Of a stretch of 64,000 bases of DNA, positions 54,028 to 62,526 are shown piece after piece. The notes under the pieces were generated by a model. That model saw nothing but the letters and a program-made list of their open reading frames with translations. It was not told where the DNA came from and did not search any database. The stretch covers positions 186,001 through 250,000 of the forward strand of contig NZ_AZQN01000008.1 in assembly GCF_000566685.1 (NCBI RefSeq). Reading direction: 5' to 3'. This stretch comes from Dyadobacter tibetensis Y620-1. GTDB lineage: Bacteria > Bacteroidota > Bacteroidia > Cytophagales > Spirosomataceae. Made by a program: the position numbers and the translations under genes. Position 1 is the stretch's first letter. Each line of letters starts with the position of its first letter.

Positions 54028-56865
54028 ATGCCCAGCAATTTGACCAAAATAATAAAGCATCTTTTTCTTATTATATTGTCTATAAGCACAATACAAGCAC
54101 AAGAAACGCCTCCGGTAACCAATTTTACTCCTCAAAGTTACAAGGCACATAACCAGAATTGGGCCTTAGGCCAGGCCGACGATCGTCAAATGTATACGGC
54201 CAACTCCGACGGTCTCTTACAATACGATGGCGCATTCTGGCGCACCCACCCCTTTCCAGATGGGCAAATTGTGCGTACCCTGTTATGCGAGTCTACGTCG
54301 TCCGTATACCAGAATCCCCTGCTAGCCCAAAGTATACCTGAAGCCAGAATATATGTAGGAGGATTTGGAGAATTTGGTTATTGGAAAAAACAAGATAATG
54401 GAAGACTACAATACCATTCTCTAAGCCGTAAGCTAGGACTGCCCAGCCTAAAAACTGAAGAAATCTGGCATATAGAACGAACACCCGACTTCATCTATTT
54501 TCAGTCTTTCTCCCGGATTTATCGTTACGATGGTGCAAATGTGAAAGAGATAAGGGCTGATGGGACCATAATGTATGCCCGGTATGTAAATGGAAAAATG
54601 GTGGTCCCTGGAATAGGTAAAGGACTGTTTGAATTAGTAGACTCCAGTTTCATACCCTTGGCAGGCACATCTGCCCTTTCCCATATGGGCGTATCAGCTA
54701 TATTACCATTCGACGAACGCACCCTCCTGATCTGTACCAACAAAAACGGATTATTTCTATACCGGAACGGACAACTCAGTCCATGGAGTATTCCAGCCAA
54801 CCCAACCTTCCAACAGGAGTTAATTAATAAAGCGTTGGTTTTGCCCCATGGGGAGGGGTTTGTTATCGGTACGATCCAGAAGGGAGTCTATATTCTGACC
54901 CCCAATGGAGAGGTTCGCTTTCATATCCATAAGGCCTTGGGGCTGCAGAATAACACTGTTTTGGCTATGACTCTGGATCGTAGCGGAGACCTCTGGCTCG
55001 GTTTAGATCAAGGTATTGACTTGGTACGGTTAAGCTCTCCACTGCTTACTTATGTGGCCAAAGGCAACCCTTTGGGAACGGCCTATACTGCGGCTCTATG
55101 GGAGGGTGACCTTTATGTAGGCACCAATAATGGCGTGTTTGCCAAGAAATGGCCCTCTAACGATTCCTTCCGCTCCGTGAAGGGCCTGGAAGGACAGACC
55201 TGGAAGCTGACAGTAGTAAATGGAGAACTGCTCTGTGGCCATAATGATGCTACCTACAAGATTAAAAAGAGTGGGATTATAAAGCTATCCAATGTAACCG
55301 GCGGATGGAATTTTCTTCCCATTCAAAACGGCGCCGAGTCCTTGCTGCTTCAAAGCTCTTACATTGGACTACACGTTTACCGATTTGACCCAAAAATGGG
55401 TTGGCAGTATGCCTTTCCTATCAAAGGAGTACCACCCATCCCTATTAAATATATGGCCAAAAACCAGCACGGCGGCTTATGGTTGAGTCATGCTTACAAG
55501 GGCTTATATTTTGCCGAACTCAACACAAGTATGGACTCTGCACAAACTTGGAAGGAAATTGTAAGTACCGACGGCCTGCATACTTTATTTAACTTAGACC
55601 TTCAACGTCTCCAGGATAGCATATATATTAAAGCGGGGAAACAATACTTCATGCCTACTCCAAATCAGAAGCTTGTTAATAGCCATCGGTTTACCCTAGG
55701 CGAAGAGCATTTCAAAATCAGAGCTGGTAGAGGAATGGATTGGTTTAAGGTATATCAAAATAGAGTATTGCTCTACCAGCCCAGCCAGCAGCCACTTTTA
55801 TTCGACATATCATTGGTTCGGGATTATGAAACCATTATCCCCATTGAGGATGAGAAGTACCTTTTTTGCCTGAACGATGGTTTCGCCCTTTATGAGGAAC
55901 AGAGAACGGGCACCTCGCCCCCAACGGCAAGTAAAACGCATATTACCCGGCTTACCGATCTGGAAAACCTAGACAAAGATTATCCTCTTCTTCCAGGTTA
56001 TGAGCTGCCGAAAGCCATCCGCTCCCTGCGGGTAGTTTTCTCCCTGCCCGTGTATGGGCGTGACATTCAGTATCAGTACCGACTCAAGGGGCTTACTAAC
56101 CGCTGGTCGGAATGGACCAGCCAGAATGCAGTGGATTACACCAATTTGTCGGCAGGAAAGTATAGTTTCGAGGTACGCGATAACGTTACTGAGCAAATCA
56201 GCCAATTGGATTTTGAGATCGCTGCTTTTTGGTATGAAACCTTCTTGGCAAAGACCCTTTTCGCCGGTTTGGGTGCTCTCTTTATTTTTGGATTACTGTT
56301 ATTTCAGGAAAAAAGATTGGCCAGACATCGCCAGAAGTTACTCCGTAAACAACAGGAAGAACTCGAGCGTCAGCGCAAAGAAAATGAAAGAGAGATCATC
56401 GAATTAAAAAATGAAAACCTTCAAAAAGAGATAAAAAACAAAAGTCAGAAACTGAGTAATATTGCCATCAATGTAGTCCGTAAAAATGAAATCTTAGAAG
56501 AAATCAGGGATGAATTACAACAGGTGAAGAAGGAACTGGGTCAGCAACTCCCCACCCTGCACTACCAGAAGCTGCTTAACAGTATTGAACGAAATGTGGC
56601 AGGCAAAGAAGACTGGAATTTATTCGAAGAAAATTTCAATGAGGTACATGATGAATTCTTCCAACGTTTAAGGGCGCTATACCCAAGCATCTCTCCCTCC
56701 GAATTGCGGCTAGCCGCCTGTCTGCGCATGAATCTGTCCACCAAAGAGATGGCTCCTGCTCTTGGAATATCCATACGAGGCGTAGAGATTAAGCGCTACC
56801 GGCTCCGAAAAAAACTAAATCTAGACCCGGAAATCAATCTGGCTGAATATATGATGGACATTTAG
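54028..56865 (+). CDS. PUL-type sensor-regulator: beta-propeller, Y_Y_Y domain, LuxR-type HTH
   Basis: This single-chain membrane regulator senses in the periplasm and binds DNA in the cytoplasm. I chose the ATG at 54028, which gives a signal/anchor sequence at the N-terminus (HLFLIILSISTIQA) and 945 aa; the frame extends 21 residues upstream to 53965. The periplasmic part is a Reg_prop-type beta-propeller, followed by a Y_Y_Y domain at about 680-725 (YQYRLKGLTNRWSEW). One transmembrane segment lies at about 738-760, a long charged coiled coil at about 765-860, and a C-terminal GerE/LuxR-type helix-turn-helix at about 880-945 (SPSELRLAACLRMNLS, then KEMAPALGISIRGVE). There is no histidine kinase or receiver domain. 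The SusC gene begins 167 bp downstream, so it is the likely activator of that locus. Confidence 0.9.
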   Translation: MPSNLTKIIKHLFLIILSISTIQAQETPPVTNFTPQSYKAHNQNWALGQADDRQMYTANSDGLLQYDGAFWRTHPFPDGQIVRTLLCESTSSVYQNPLLAQSIPEARIYVGGFGEFGYWKKQDNGRLQYHSLSRKLGLPSLKTEEIWHIERTPDFIYFQSFSRIYRYDGANVKEIRADGTIMYARYVNGKMVVPGIGKGLFELVDSSFIPLAGTSALSHMGVSAILPFDERTLLICTNKNGLFLYRNGQLSPWSIPANPTFQQELINKALVLPHGEGFVIGTIQKGVYILTPNGEVRFHIHKALGLQNNTVLAMTLDRSGDLWLGLDQGIDLVRLSSPLLTYVAKGNPLGTAYTAALWEGDLYVGTNNGVFAKKWPSNDSFRSVKGLEGQTWKLTVVNGELLCGHNDATYKIKKSGIIKLSNVTGGWNFLPIQNGAESLLLQSSYIGLHVYRFDPKMGWQYAFPIKGVPPIPIKYMAKNQHGGLWLSHAYKGLYFAELNTSMDSAQTWKEIVSTDGLHTLFNLDLQRLQDSIYIKAGKQYFMPTPNQKLVNSHRFTLGEEHFKIRAGRGMDWFKVYQNRVLLYQPSQQPLLFDISLVRDYETIIPIEDEKYLFCLNDGFALYEEQRTGTSPPTASKTHITRLTDLENLDKDYPLLPGYELPKAIRSLRVVFSLPVYGRDIQYQYRLKGLTNRWSEWTSQNAVDYTNLSAGKYSFEVRDNVTEQISQLDFEIAAFWYETFLAKTLFAGLGALFIFGLLLFQEKRLARHRQKLLRKQQEELERQRKENEREIIELKNENLQKEIKNKSQKLSNIAINVVRKNEILEEIRDELQQVKKELGQQLPTLHYQKLLNSIERNVAGKEDWNLFEENFNEVHDEFFQRLRALYPSISPSELRLAACLRMNLSTKEMAPALGISIRGVEIKRYRLRKKLNLDPEINLAEYMMDI

Positions 56866-56899
56866 TCCCCTACGACTAATCCAAGAATACATCATTATA

Positions 56900-56962
56900 A
56901 ATGGCACATTTATTGTATTATTTATATTGATGTAGTGGTGATGTAGTGCCAAATTTGCCATT
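56900..56962. repeat. Direct and inverted repeats upstream of susC (candidate operator)
   Basis: The segment holds two head-to-tail 11-bp units TGATGTAGTGG/C at 56928-56938 and 56939-56949. They are bracketed by an imperfect inverted repeat, AATGGCACATTT (56900-56911) and AAATTTGCCATT (56951-56962), with an inner TGGCAC/GTGCCA pair. It lies 70-130 bp before the susC ATG and fits a regulator-binding site. Confidence 0.55.
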
Positions 56963-57031
56963 GGCTGATGCAAACCCCTACATTTGGTAACAATTTAATC
57001 TTAAAAAAATTCTATCATAAACTAATCATCC

Positions 57032-60000
57032 ATGAGAACGATTATACGACTGCTGTTTTTGATGCTGCTGGTCTGCCAAGGAAGTATGACCTGGGCACAG
57101 GGCATCACCGTAACAGGAAAGGTGACCGCCTCCGACGGGGTAGGCCTACCAGGAGTAAGCATTTTGGTCAAGGGAACCTCCACAGGAGTACCTACTGATA
57201 TTGATGGAAATTATAGCATCGAAGCCCCATCCAAGAATTCGGTATTGGTATTTTCTATGATCGGTATGACATCCCAAGAAATCACTGTGGGCAATCAAAC
57301 GACGCTTAACGTGGTATTGAAAGATGACAGCCGGGCATTAAATGAAGTAGTCGTGATCGGCTACGGTACTGCCAGCAAGCGGGACCTGACAGGATCTATC
57401 GTTACGATCAAAGGATCGGAAATCGCCGATAAGCCTTCGGCCAACCCTATCAACTCCTTACAGGGAAAGGTTGCTGGTCTATCCGTAGTCAATTCAGGAC
57501 GTGCGGGCTCCGAACCCGATATTCGTATCCGAGGCACTAACTCCATCAATGGTGTAAAGCCGGTCTATATCGTAGATGGTATTCTAAACGACAATATTAA
57601 CTTTTTAAACCCGGCGGATATTGAGTCTATTGAAGTCTTAAAGGATCCATCTTCCCTGGCAATTTTCGGTGTTCGTGGCGCCAACGGAGCCATTGCCGTT
57701 ACCACCAAAAAAGCAAAAGCAGGTCAACTGACTGTAAATTTCAATTCGACTGTCGGTATTAAGCAGGTTGCCGATCGTATCAGCATGACCAACGGGGATC
57801 AGTTCAGGGAATTATATAATGAGCAGCTTCAGAATCAAGGAAACGCTGCTTACGACTATAGCAACTGGCAGGCTAATACCGACTGGCAGGATCAGATCTT
57901 TCAAAATGCTGTCTTAAACTATAATAACATCAGTGTATCAGGTGCTACTGAAAAAAATCGCTTCTACATGGGTATTGGTACTGTTACGGAAGAAGGATTG
58001 ATCAAGCATGAAAAATACAGCAAGCTCACACTGAACGTAAACAAGGAATTGCAGGTAACCAAAAAACTAAAATTTGGATTTACCTTCAATGGGTACCGTG
58101 CCGTACCACCTGTCAATAAAGGTGTAAGTGCCGCTATTCTGGCAGCGCCTATCGCCCCGGTGACAGACCCTACCACTGGACTGTACCACACGCTTCCCGA
58201 TTTTCAGCGCGCTCAGGTGTACAATCCGCTTGTAGATGTTGACCTGCAGAAAGGAACCAGTATTGGAAGACAATACCGTGGAGTAGGTAGCATTTTTGGG
58301 GAATGGAATTTCCTGACCGACCTTACCTTTAAGGCTTCTCTATATGCCGATTATGGATTTAATACTTCTCGTTCCTATCAACCCCTGATTACGGTATACA
58401 ACCCTGATATCGTTGGCACTGATAAAAGAGATCAACTCGTACGTCAGACCAGCGTTTCTCAAAGTCAGAATGTCTTTCCAAAACTGCAGCAGGATTACCT
58501 GCTGACTTATAAAAAGAAATTTGGCGATCATGACCTTACCGCTTTGGCAGGTATTACCACGTACTACCGGGGTTCGGAGTCTACGGGTGCAACCATTCGG
58601 CAGGGAAGCAGCTTCCCTATTCCCAATGATCCCCGTTTCTGGTATACCGACAACGTCGGTGACGCTTCCACCCGTACAGGAACAGGGTCTGCCTGGGAGT
58701 CGGCTACCTTTTCCTATTTAGGCCGGATTTTATATAATTTTAAAGGCAAATATCTGGTGAACGCTTCGTATCGTAAAGATGGTAGCTCAGCTTTCCTAGG
58801 TAGCGGTCGCTGGCAGGATTTCGGTGCTGTGGGTCTGGGATGGGTAGCTAGTGAAGAAGACTTCTTTAAGAATCAGTCTTTCTTCGACTACTTCAAAGTA
58901 AAAGGTTCATTTGGTTTGCTCGGAAATCAAAATATTGACGACCGTTACCGTTATCCAGCCTATCCGACCCTTACTGCTGCCAACTCGGGTGTCTTTGGTG
59001 AGAACATTGTTTCGGCCCTGCAACCTGAATATATTGCAGATCCGAATCTACACTGGGAAAAAGTACTGGCCTCCGAGGCAGGTATCGAATTCAACGCGTT
59101 CAAGAATCGCCTGACCGTTGATGCCAACTACTATAGCAAACTGACTAAGGATATCCTGGTAATTGTGCCGGGTATTGCTGGCACAATCCCTGGCCTAAGC
59201 AACCTGGGTGAGGTAAGCAACAAAGGTTTTGAATTGTCTGCAACCTGGAATGAAAGCATCGGCGAAGATTTCTCATACTCGATCAGTGGAAACTTAACAA
59301 CCATCGACAACAAGGTAAAAAAACTTTCGAGCAAGGGTTACGACATAATTAACGGAGCTTCCCGAACCACAGAAGGCTATCCTATTGGCTACTTCTGGGG
59401 CTATGTTTCAGACGGTATTTACCAAAACGAAGTGGAATTCGTAAAATCGCCCTTGAGTACCATCGGAAATGTTTCTCCTGGTGATATCAAATACAAAGAT
59501 GTAAACGGAGACGGCATCATTTCAGAGGCCGATCGGACGATGATAGGAAACCCTACCCCAGATCTTACTTACGGTGCCTCTTTTTCTGCTAAATATAAAG
59601 GGTTCGATGCCGGAGTTGACTTTGCGGGAGTCTACGGAAACGAAATTTTCCGTCAGTGGAACCGCAGCAGTTTTGCCCAATTCAATTACCAAACAGAGCG
59701 GCTCGATCGCTGGAATGGAGAAGGCACTTCTAACTGGGAACCGATTCTGAGCAGCGCACGCCCGAATAATTACCTTCCTTCCAATTATTGGATTGAAGAT
59801 GGTAGTTTCTTCAGAATCCGAAATGTTCAATTGGGGTATAACTTCACCCCTGAACAACTTAAAGGCATCGGTTTAAAATCGTTACGGATGTATGTGAACG
59901 CTCAAAATTTGAAAACCTTTAGCAATAGCACGGGCTACACACCAGAGATTGGAGGTAGCGCTACAGCCTTCGGCGTAGACAACGGAACATATCCCGTTCC

Positions 60001-60037
60001 CCGTATTTTCACGTTTGGTTTGAATCTGAATTTCTAA
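57032..60037 (+). CDS. SusC/RagA-family TonB-dependent glycan importer
   Basis: This is the outer-membrane transporter of a SusCD pair and moves oligosaccharides into the periplasm. A signal peptide (cleavage after A22), a CarboxypepD_reg-like N-terminal domain (GITVTGKVTASDGVGLPGVS, to about residue 95), the SusC-type plug (VVVIGYGTASKRDLTGSI, then VYIVDGILND and IEVLKDPSSLAIFGVRGANG) and a long barrel ending FTFGLNLNF are all present. The 1001 aa is normal. SusD follows 21 bp later and must be cotranslated from the same message. The STN domain that signals to anti-sigma factors is absent, which fits control by the Y_Y_Y regulator upstream rather than by a FecI/FecR pair. Confidence 0.96.
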   Translation: MRTIIRLLFLMLLVCQGSMTWAQGITVTGKVTASDGVGLPGVSILVKGTSTGVPTDIDGNYSIEAPSKNSVLVFSMIGMTSQEITVGNQTTLNVVLKDDSRALNEVVVIGYGTASKRDLTGSIVTIKGSEIADKPSANPINSLQGKVAGLSVVNSGRAGSEPDIRIRGTNSINGVKPVYIVDGILNDNINFLNPADIESIEVLKDPSSLAIFGVRGANGAIAVTTKKAKAGQLTVNFNSTVGIKQVADRISMTNGDQFRELYNEQLQNQGNAAYDYSNWQANTDWQDQIFQNAVLNYNNISVSGATEKNRFYMGIGTVTEEGLIKHEKYSKLTLNVNKELQVTKKLKFGFTFNGYRAVPPVNKGVSAAILAAPIAPVTDPTTGLYHTLPDFQRAQVYNPLVDVDLQKGTSIGRQYRGVGSIFGEWNFLTDLTFKASLYADYGFNTSRSYQPLITVYNPDIVGTDKRDQLVRQTSVSQSQNVFPKLQQDYLLTYKKKFGDHDLTALAGITTYYRGSESTGATIRQGSSFPIPNDPRFWYTDNVGDASTRTGTGSAWESATFSYLGRILYNFKGKYLVNASYRKDGSSAFLGSGRWQDFGAVGLGWVASEEDFFKNQSFFDYFKVKGSFGLLGNQNIDDRYRYPAYPTLTAANSGVFGENIVSALQPEYIADPNLHWEKVLASEAGIEFNAFKNRLTVDANYYSKLTKDILVIVPGIAGTIPGLSNLGEVSNKGFELSATWNESIGEDFSYSISGNLTTIDNKVKKLSSKGYDIINGASRTTEGYPIGYFWGYVSDGIYQNEVEFVKSPLSTIGNVSPGDIKYKDVNGDGIISEADRTMIGNPTPDLTYGASFSAKYKGFDAGVDFAGVYGNEIFRQWNRSSFAQFNYQTERLDRWNGEGTSNWEPILSSARPNNYLPSNYWIEDGSFFRIRNVQLGYNFTPEQLKGIGLKSLRMYVNAQNLKTFSNSTGYTPEIGGSATAFGVDNGTYPVPRIFTFGLNLNF

Positions 60038-60058
60038 AAAATATAATCTCTTTTTGAT

Positions 60059-61570
60059 ATGAAAAGTGTATTGATCAAAAAAACTATAAAAGTCAGCATG
60101 GCCGCAGCATTTTCTCTGCTGGTAATGGCCGGTTGCAGCGACTTTCTAGATCGCGAACCCTTGGGGCGCTATACGGAGCAGGATATTCCTGCCGGCTCAT
60201 TCGATAGCCAGGTGTTTGGCGTTTATGCTAAAATGAGGGCCTTTGGCGTCGCTGCAATGCCCTACATAGCCATTCATAACTTTCGTTCCGACGATGCCGA
60301 CAAAGGAAGCTCCACTACGGATGGAATTGGCCAGGAAAATTTTTACGATAACTTTCAGTATACCAAAGACGAATGGCTGTTAAATAGCTATTGGTCGGGG
60401 CACTATGCCTTAATCATCGCAGCCAATGCCGTAATAGCCGATATAGATTCAGTAGGTGCCACCGACGTAGCGACCCTGATCAACAAAGCTGAGGCCAAAA
60501 CGATGCGGGCGCATGCCTATTTCAATCTGGCACGCACCTATGGAGATGTTCCAAAAATTGACTTCAAAGTGATAGAGTCGTCTCAGGCTAATATAGCGAA
60601 GTCGCCCGTTTCAGAAATTTTTGCCCTCATCGATGCCGACCTCACCGAGGCCGCAGCCATCCTTCCCGTTAGCTGGGAGTCTAATTATATCGGTCGGCTA
60701 ACCAAAGGAGCCGCTCAGGCTTTGCATGCCAAGACCTATCTATGGCGTAAGAACTGGCCCGCTGCACTTGCCTCAGCGAAGCAGGTGATCAATTCGGGCA
60801 CTTATAGATTGGCAACCGATTACGGGAGTACTTTCAGAGAATCTGGAGAGAATAACAGTGAATCTATCTTTGAAATACAGGCTTATTATACCGTTACTCA
60901 AACCAATCTCGGCGTGGAATATGCAATGCACCAGGGAGTAAGAGGTTCAGGAGCCTGGGATTTAGGATGGGGCTGGAACACGCCCACCCAATCGTTAGCC
61001 GATGCTTTCGAAGAGGGCGATCCCCGCAAAGATGCAACTTTGCTTTATGCTGGTAAAGTGAATACTCCCTATAACGAAATGGTGCCTGCACCTACTACAA
61101 GTATTCCTCGGGCTTATTGGAACAAAAAGGTATATACCAATCCTGCCTTAAGGGAATCGACCGGGAGCCGCTTCGGCCGATGGATGAATGTTCGTATAAT
61201 ACGCTATGCAGACGTATTGCTTATGGCTGCAGAAGCTGCCAATGAAATAGGAGGAGAGCAGAATACTGCCGATGCCCTTGCTTGGCTGGAACAGGTTCGG
61301 GGGCGTGCTCGTGGTAATAATATGGCTATATTGCCAAAAATAACAACTACCGATCAGGTCAAATTGAGAACGGCAATTCGCCAGGAGCGTCGTGTAGAAC
61401 TCGGCATGGAAAACGAGCGTTTCTTCGACCTAGTACGCTGGGACATCGCCCAGGAAGTGTTGCACGCAGCTGGTAAAACCGGATATCAGAACAAGCACCG
61501 TTACCTACCTATTCCGCAGCCAGAAATTGACAAATCAGGGGGAAAGCTGGTGCAAAACCCAGAATATTAA
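60059..61570 (+). CDS. SusD/RagB-family surface glycan-binding lipoprotein
   Basis: SusD acts as the hinged lid on the SusC barrel and captures glycan at the cell surface. The lipoprotein signal has the lipidated cysteine at C26 (VMAGCSDFLDREP). The TPR-like helical core follows, with KAEAKTMRAHAYFNLARTYGDVP-type family motifs (seen in parts at about 142-165), and the conserved C-terminal blocks QERRVELGMENERFFDLVRW and the ending RYLPIPQPEID...NPEY. The 503 aa is typical. It sits between SusC and a LamG-like lipoprotein in one operon. Confidence 0.96.
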   Translation: MKSVLIKKTIKVSMAAAFSLLVMAGCSDFLDREPLGRYTEQDIPAGSFDSQVFGVYAKMRAFGVAAMPYIAIHNFRSDDADKGSSTTDGIGQENFYDNFQYTKDEWLLNSYWSGHYALIIAANAVIADIDSVGATDVATLINKAEAKTMRAHAYFNLARTYGDVPKIDFKVIESSQANIAKSPVSEIFALIDADLTEAAAILPVSWESNYIGRLTKGAAQALHAKTYLWRKNWPAALASAKQVINSGTYRLATDYGSTFRESGENNSESIFEIQAYYTVTQTNLGVEYAMHQGVRGSGAWDLGWGWNTPTQSLADAFEEGDPRKDATLLYAGKVNTPYNEMVPAPTTSIPRAYWNKKVYTNPALRESTGSRFGRWMNVRIIRYADVLLMAAEAANEIGGEQNTADALAWLEQVRGRARGNNMAILPKITTTDQVKLRTAIRQERRVELGMENERFFDLVRWDIAQEVLHAAGKTGYQNKHRYLPIPQPEIDKSGGKLVQNPEY

Positions 61571-61607
61571 TCCGATTGGTTTTAACGCTTTTAAATGATA
61601 TTGATAA

Positions 61608-62435
61608 ATGAAAAAGTTATTTTCAACAGTAAGCCTCCTGGCCTTCGCAGCCTTGATATGGTCTTGCCAAAAATTTGATCGGCCCGAACTGATGTTGGTT
61701 TCTACTGACGACCCGGCTTTCAATGGTCCATTGCAACGGTATTGGGCGTTCGAAGGAGTCGCTACTGATAGTATATGGGGCAGCCGCGCCATATCCCAAG
61801 GGGTGTCCTTTGTGACCGGAATCCAGGGCAAGGCTTTGAAAGGATCTAAAACGGGTCAACTTGAATTTGCCTCCGCTGGAAAAATGGCAACCATGGAGAG
61901 TTTCACTTTCGCCTTCTGGATGAATACTGCCAAGCACGATGGTGGAGCACAGAGTGTGTTTATGCTTCCTAATACGGAAGATTTCTGGGGTAATGCCTTC
62001 ATGCTTATCGAAGGAAACACTGCCAAACACGACTCAATGTTGGTAAAATTCAATTTTGCAGGCAACTGGGTAACCTTCGACGGAACCAATAATGCCAACG
62101 GACTCAATAAATGGCCGGACGCTTATGGCAAATGGAAACATGTTGCCTTTACCTATGATGCAGAAACATCTAAATTCGCCACCTATGTCGATGGTAAAAA
62201 GTTGAACCTGGCCGCTTCAGTGACCGATCGTACTAAAGACGGGAAGCCGCTGGGGGCCCTCAAATTCAGCAATGCATCTAAATTTGTCATCGGTGCATTC
62301 CAGCAACATATCAACATTAAGGCGCCTGCCGACAGTTGGATGCTGCACTACACGGGTATGCTCGATCAGTTCAGGGTATATACTTCGGCCCTGACCGATG
62401 CTCAGGTGAAAGAGCTTTTCGATAATAAAAAGTAA
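61608..62435 (+). CDS. LamG/concanavalin-like surface lipoprotein of the PUL
   Basis: This 275-aa lipoprotein has the cysteine at C20 (LIWSCQKF) and one LamG-like jelly-roll domain over about 40-270. The signs are FTFAFWMNTAKHDGG, KWKHVAFTYDAETSKFATYVDGKKL and LDQFRVYTSALTDAQVKELF, the classic strands of a LamG/laminin-G-like concanavalin fold. No catalytic Glu pair of GH16 is visible, so it is probably a surface glycan-binding protein in the place where SusE/F-type proteins often occur. It lies 37 bp after SusD and before the GH144-like gene. Confidence 0.88.
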   Translation: MKKLFSTVSLLAFAALIWSCQKFDRPELMLVSTDDPAFNGPLQRYWAFEGVATDSIWGSRAISQGVSFVTGIQGKALKGSKTGQLEFASAGKMATMESFTFAFWMNTAKHDGGAQSVFMLPNTEDFWGNAFMLIEGNTAKHDSMLVKFNFAGNWVTFDGTNNANGLNKWPDAYGKWKHVAFTYDAETSKFATYVDGKKLNLAASVTDRTKDGKPLGALKFSNASKFVIGAFQQHINIKAPADSWMLHYTGMLDQFRVYTSALTDAQVKELFDNKK

Positions 62436-62447
62436 TTATAATATCCA

Positions 62448-62483
62448 TTTATATCGTGTTGGCGATGGCCAACACGATATAAA
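62448..62483 (+). other. Perfect 16-bp hairpin inside the PUL operon
   Basis: Arms at 62448-62463 and 62468-62483 are exactly complementary with a GATG tetraloop. No T tract follows, so it is unlikely to be a full terminator; it may stabilise or process the mRNA between the LamG-like and hydrolase genes. Confidence 0.75.
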
Positions 62484-62526
62484 TTACTTCGGAAGAAATC
62501 CGTCTGCCATTTCGAATCCTTTAGCC

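Noticed and set aside
54028..56865. Hybrid two-component system regulator
   Set aside because: The C-terminal part after the transmembrane helix has a coiled coil and HTH only; no HisKA, HATPase or receiver motifs are present.
61608..62435. GH16-type endoglucanase
   Set aside because: The jelly-roll looks LamG-like and lacks the ExDxxE-type catalytic motif of GH16.
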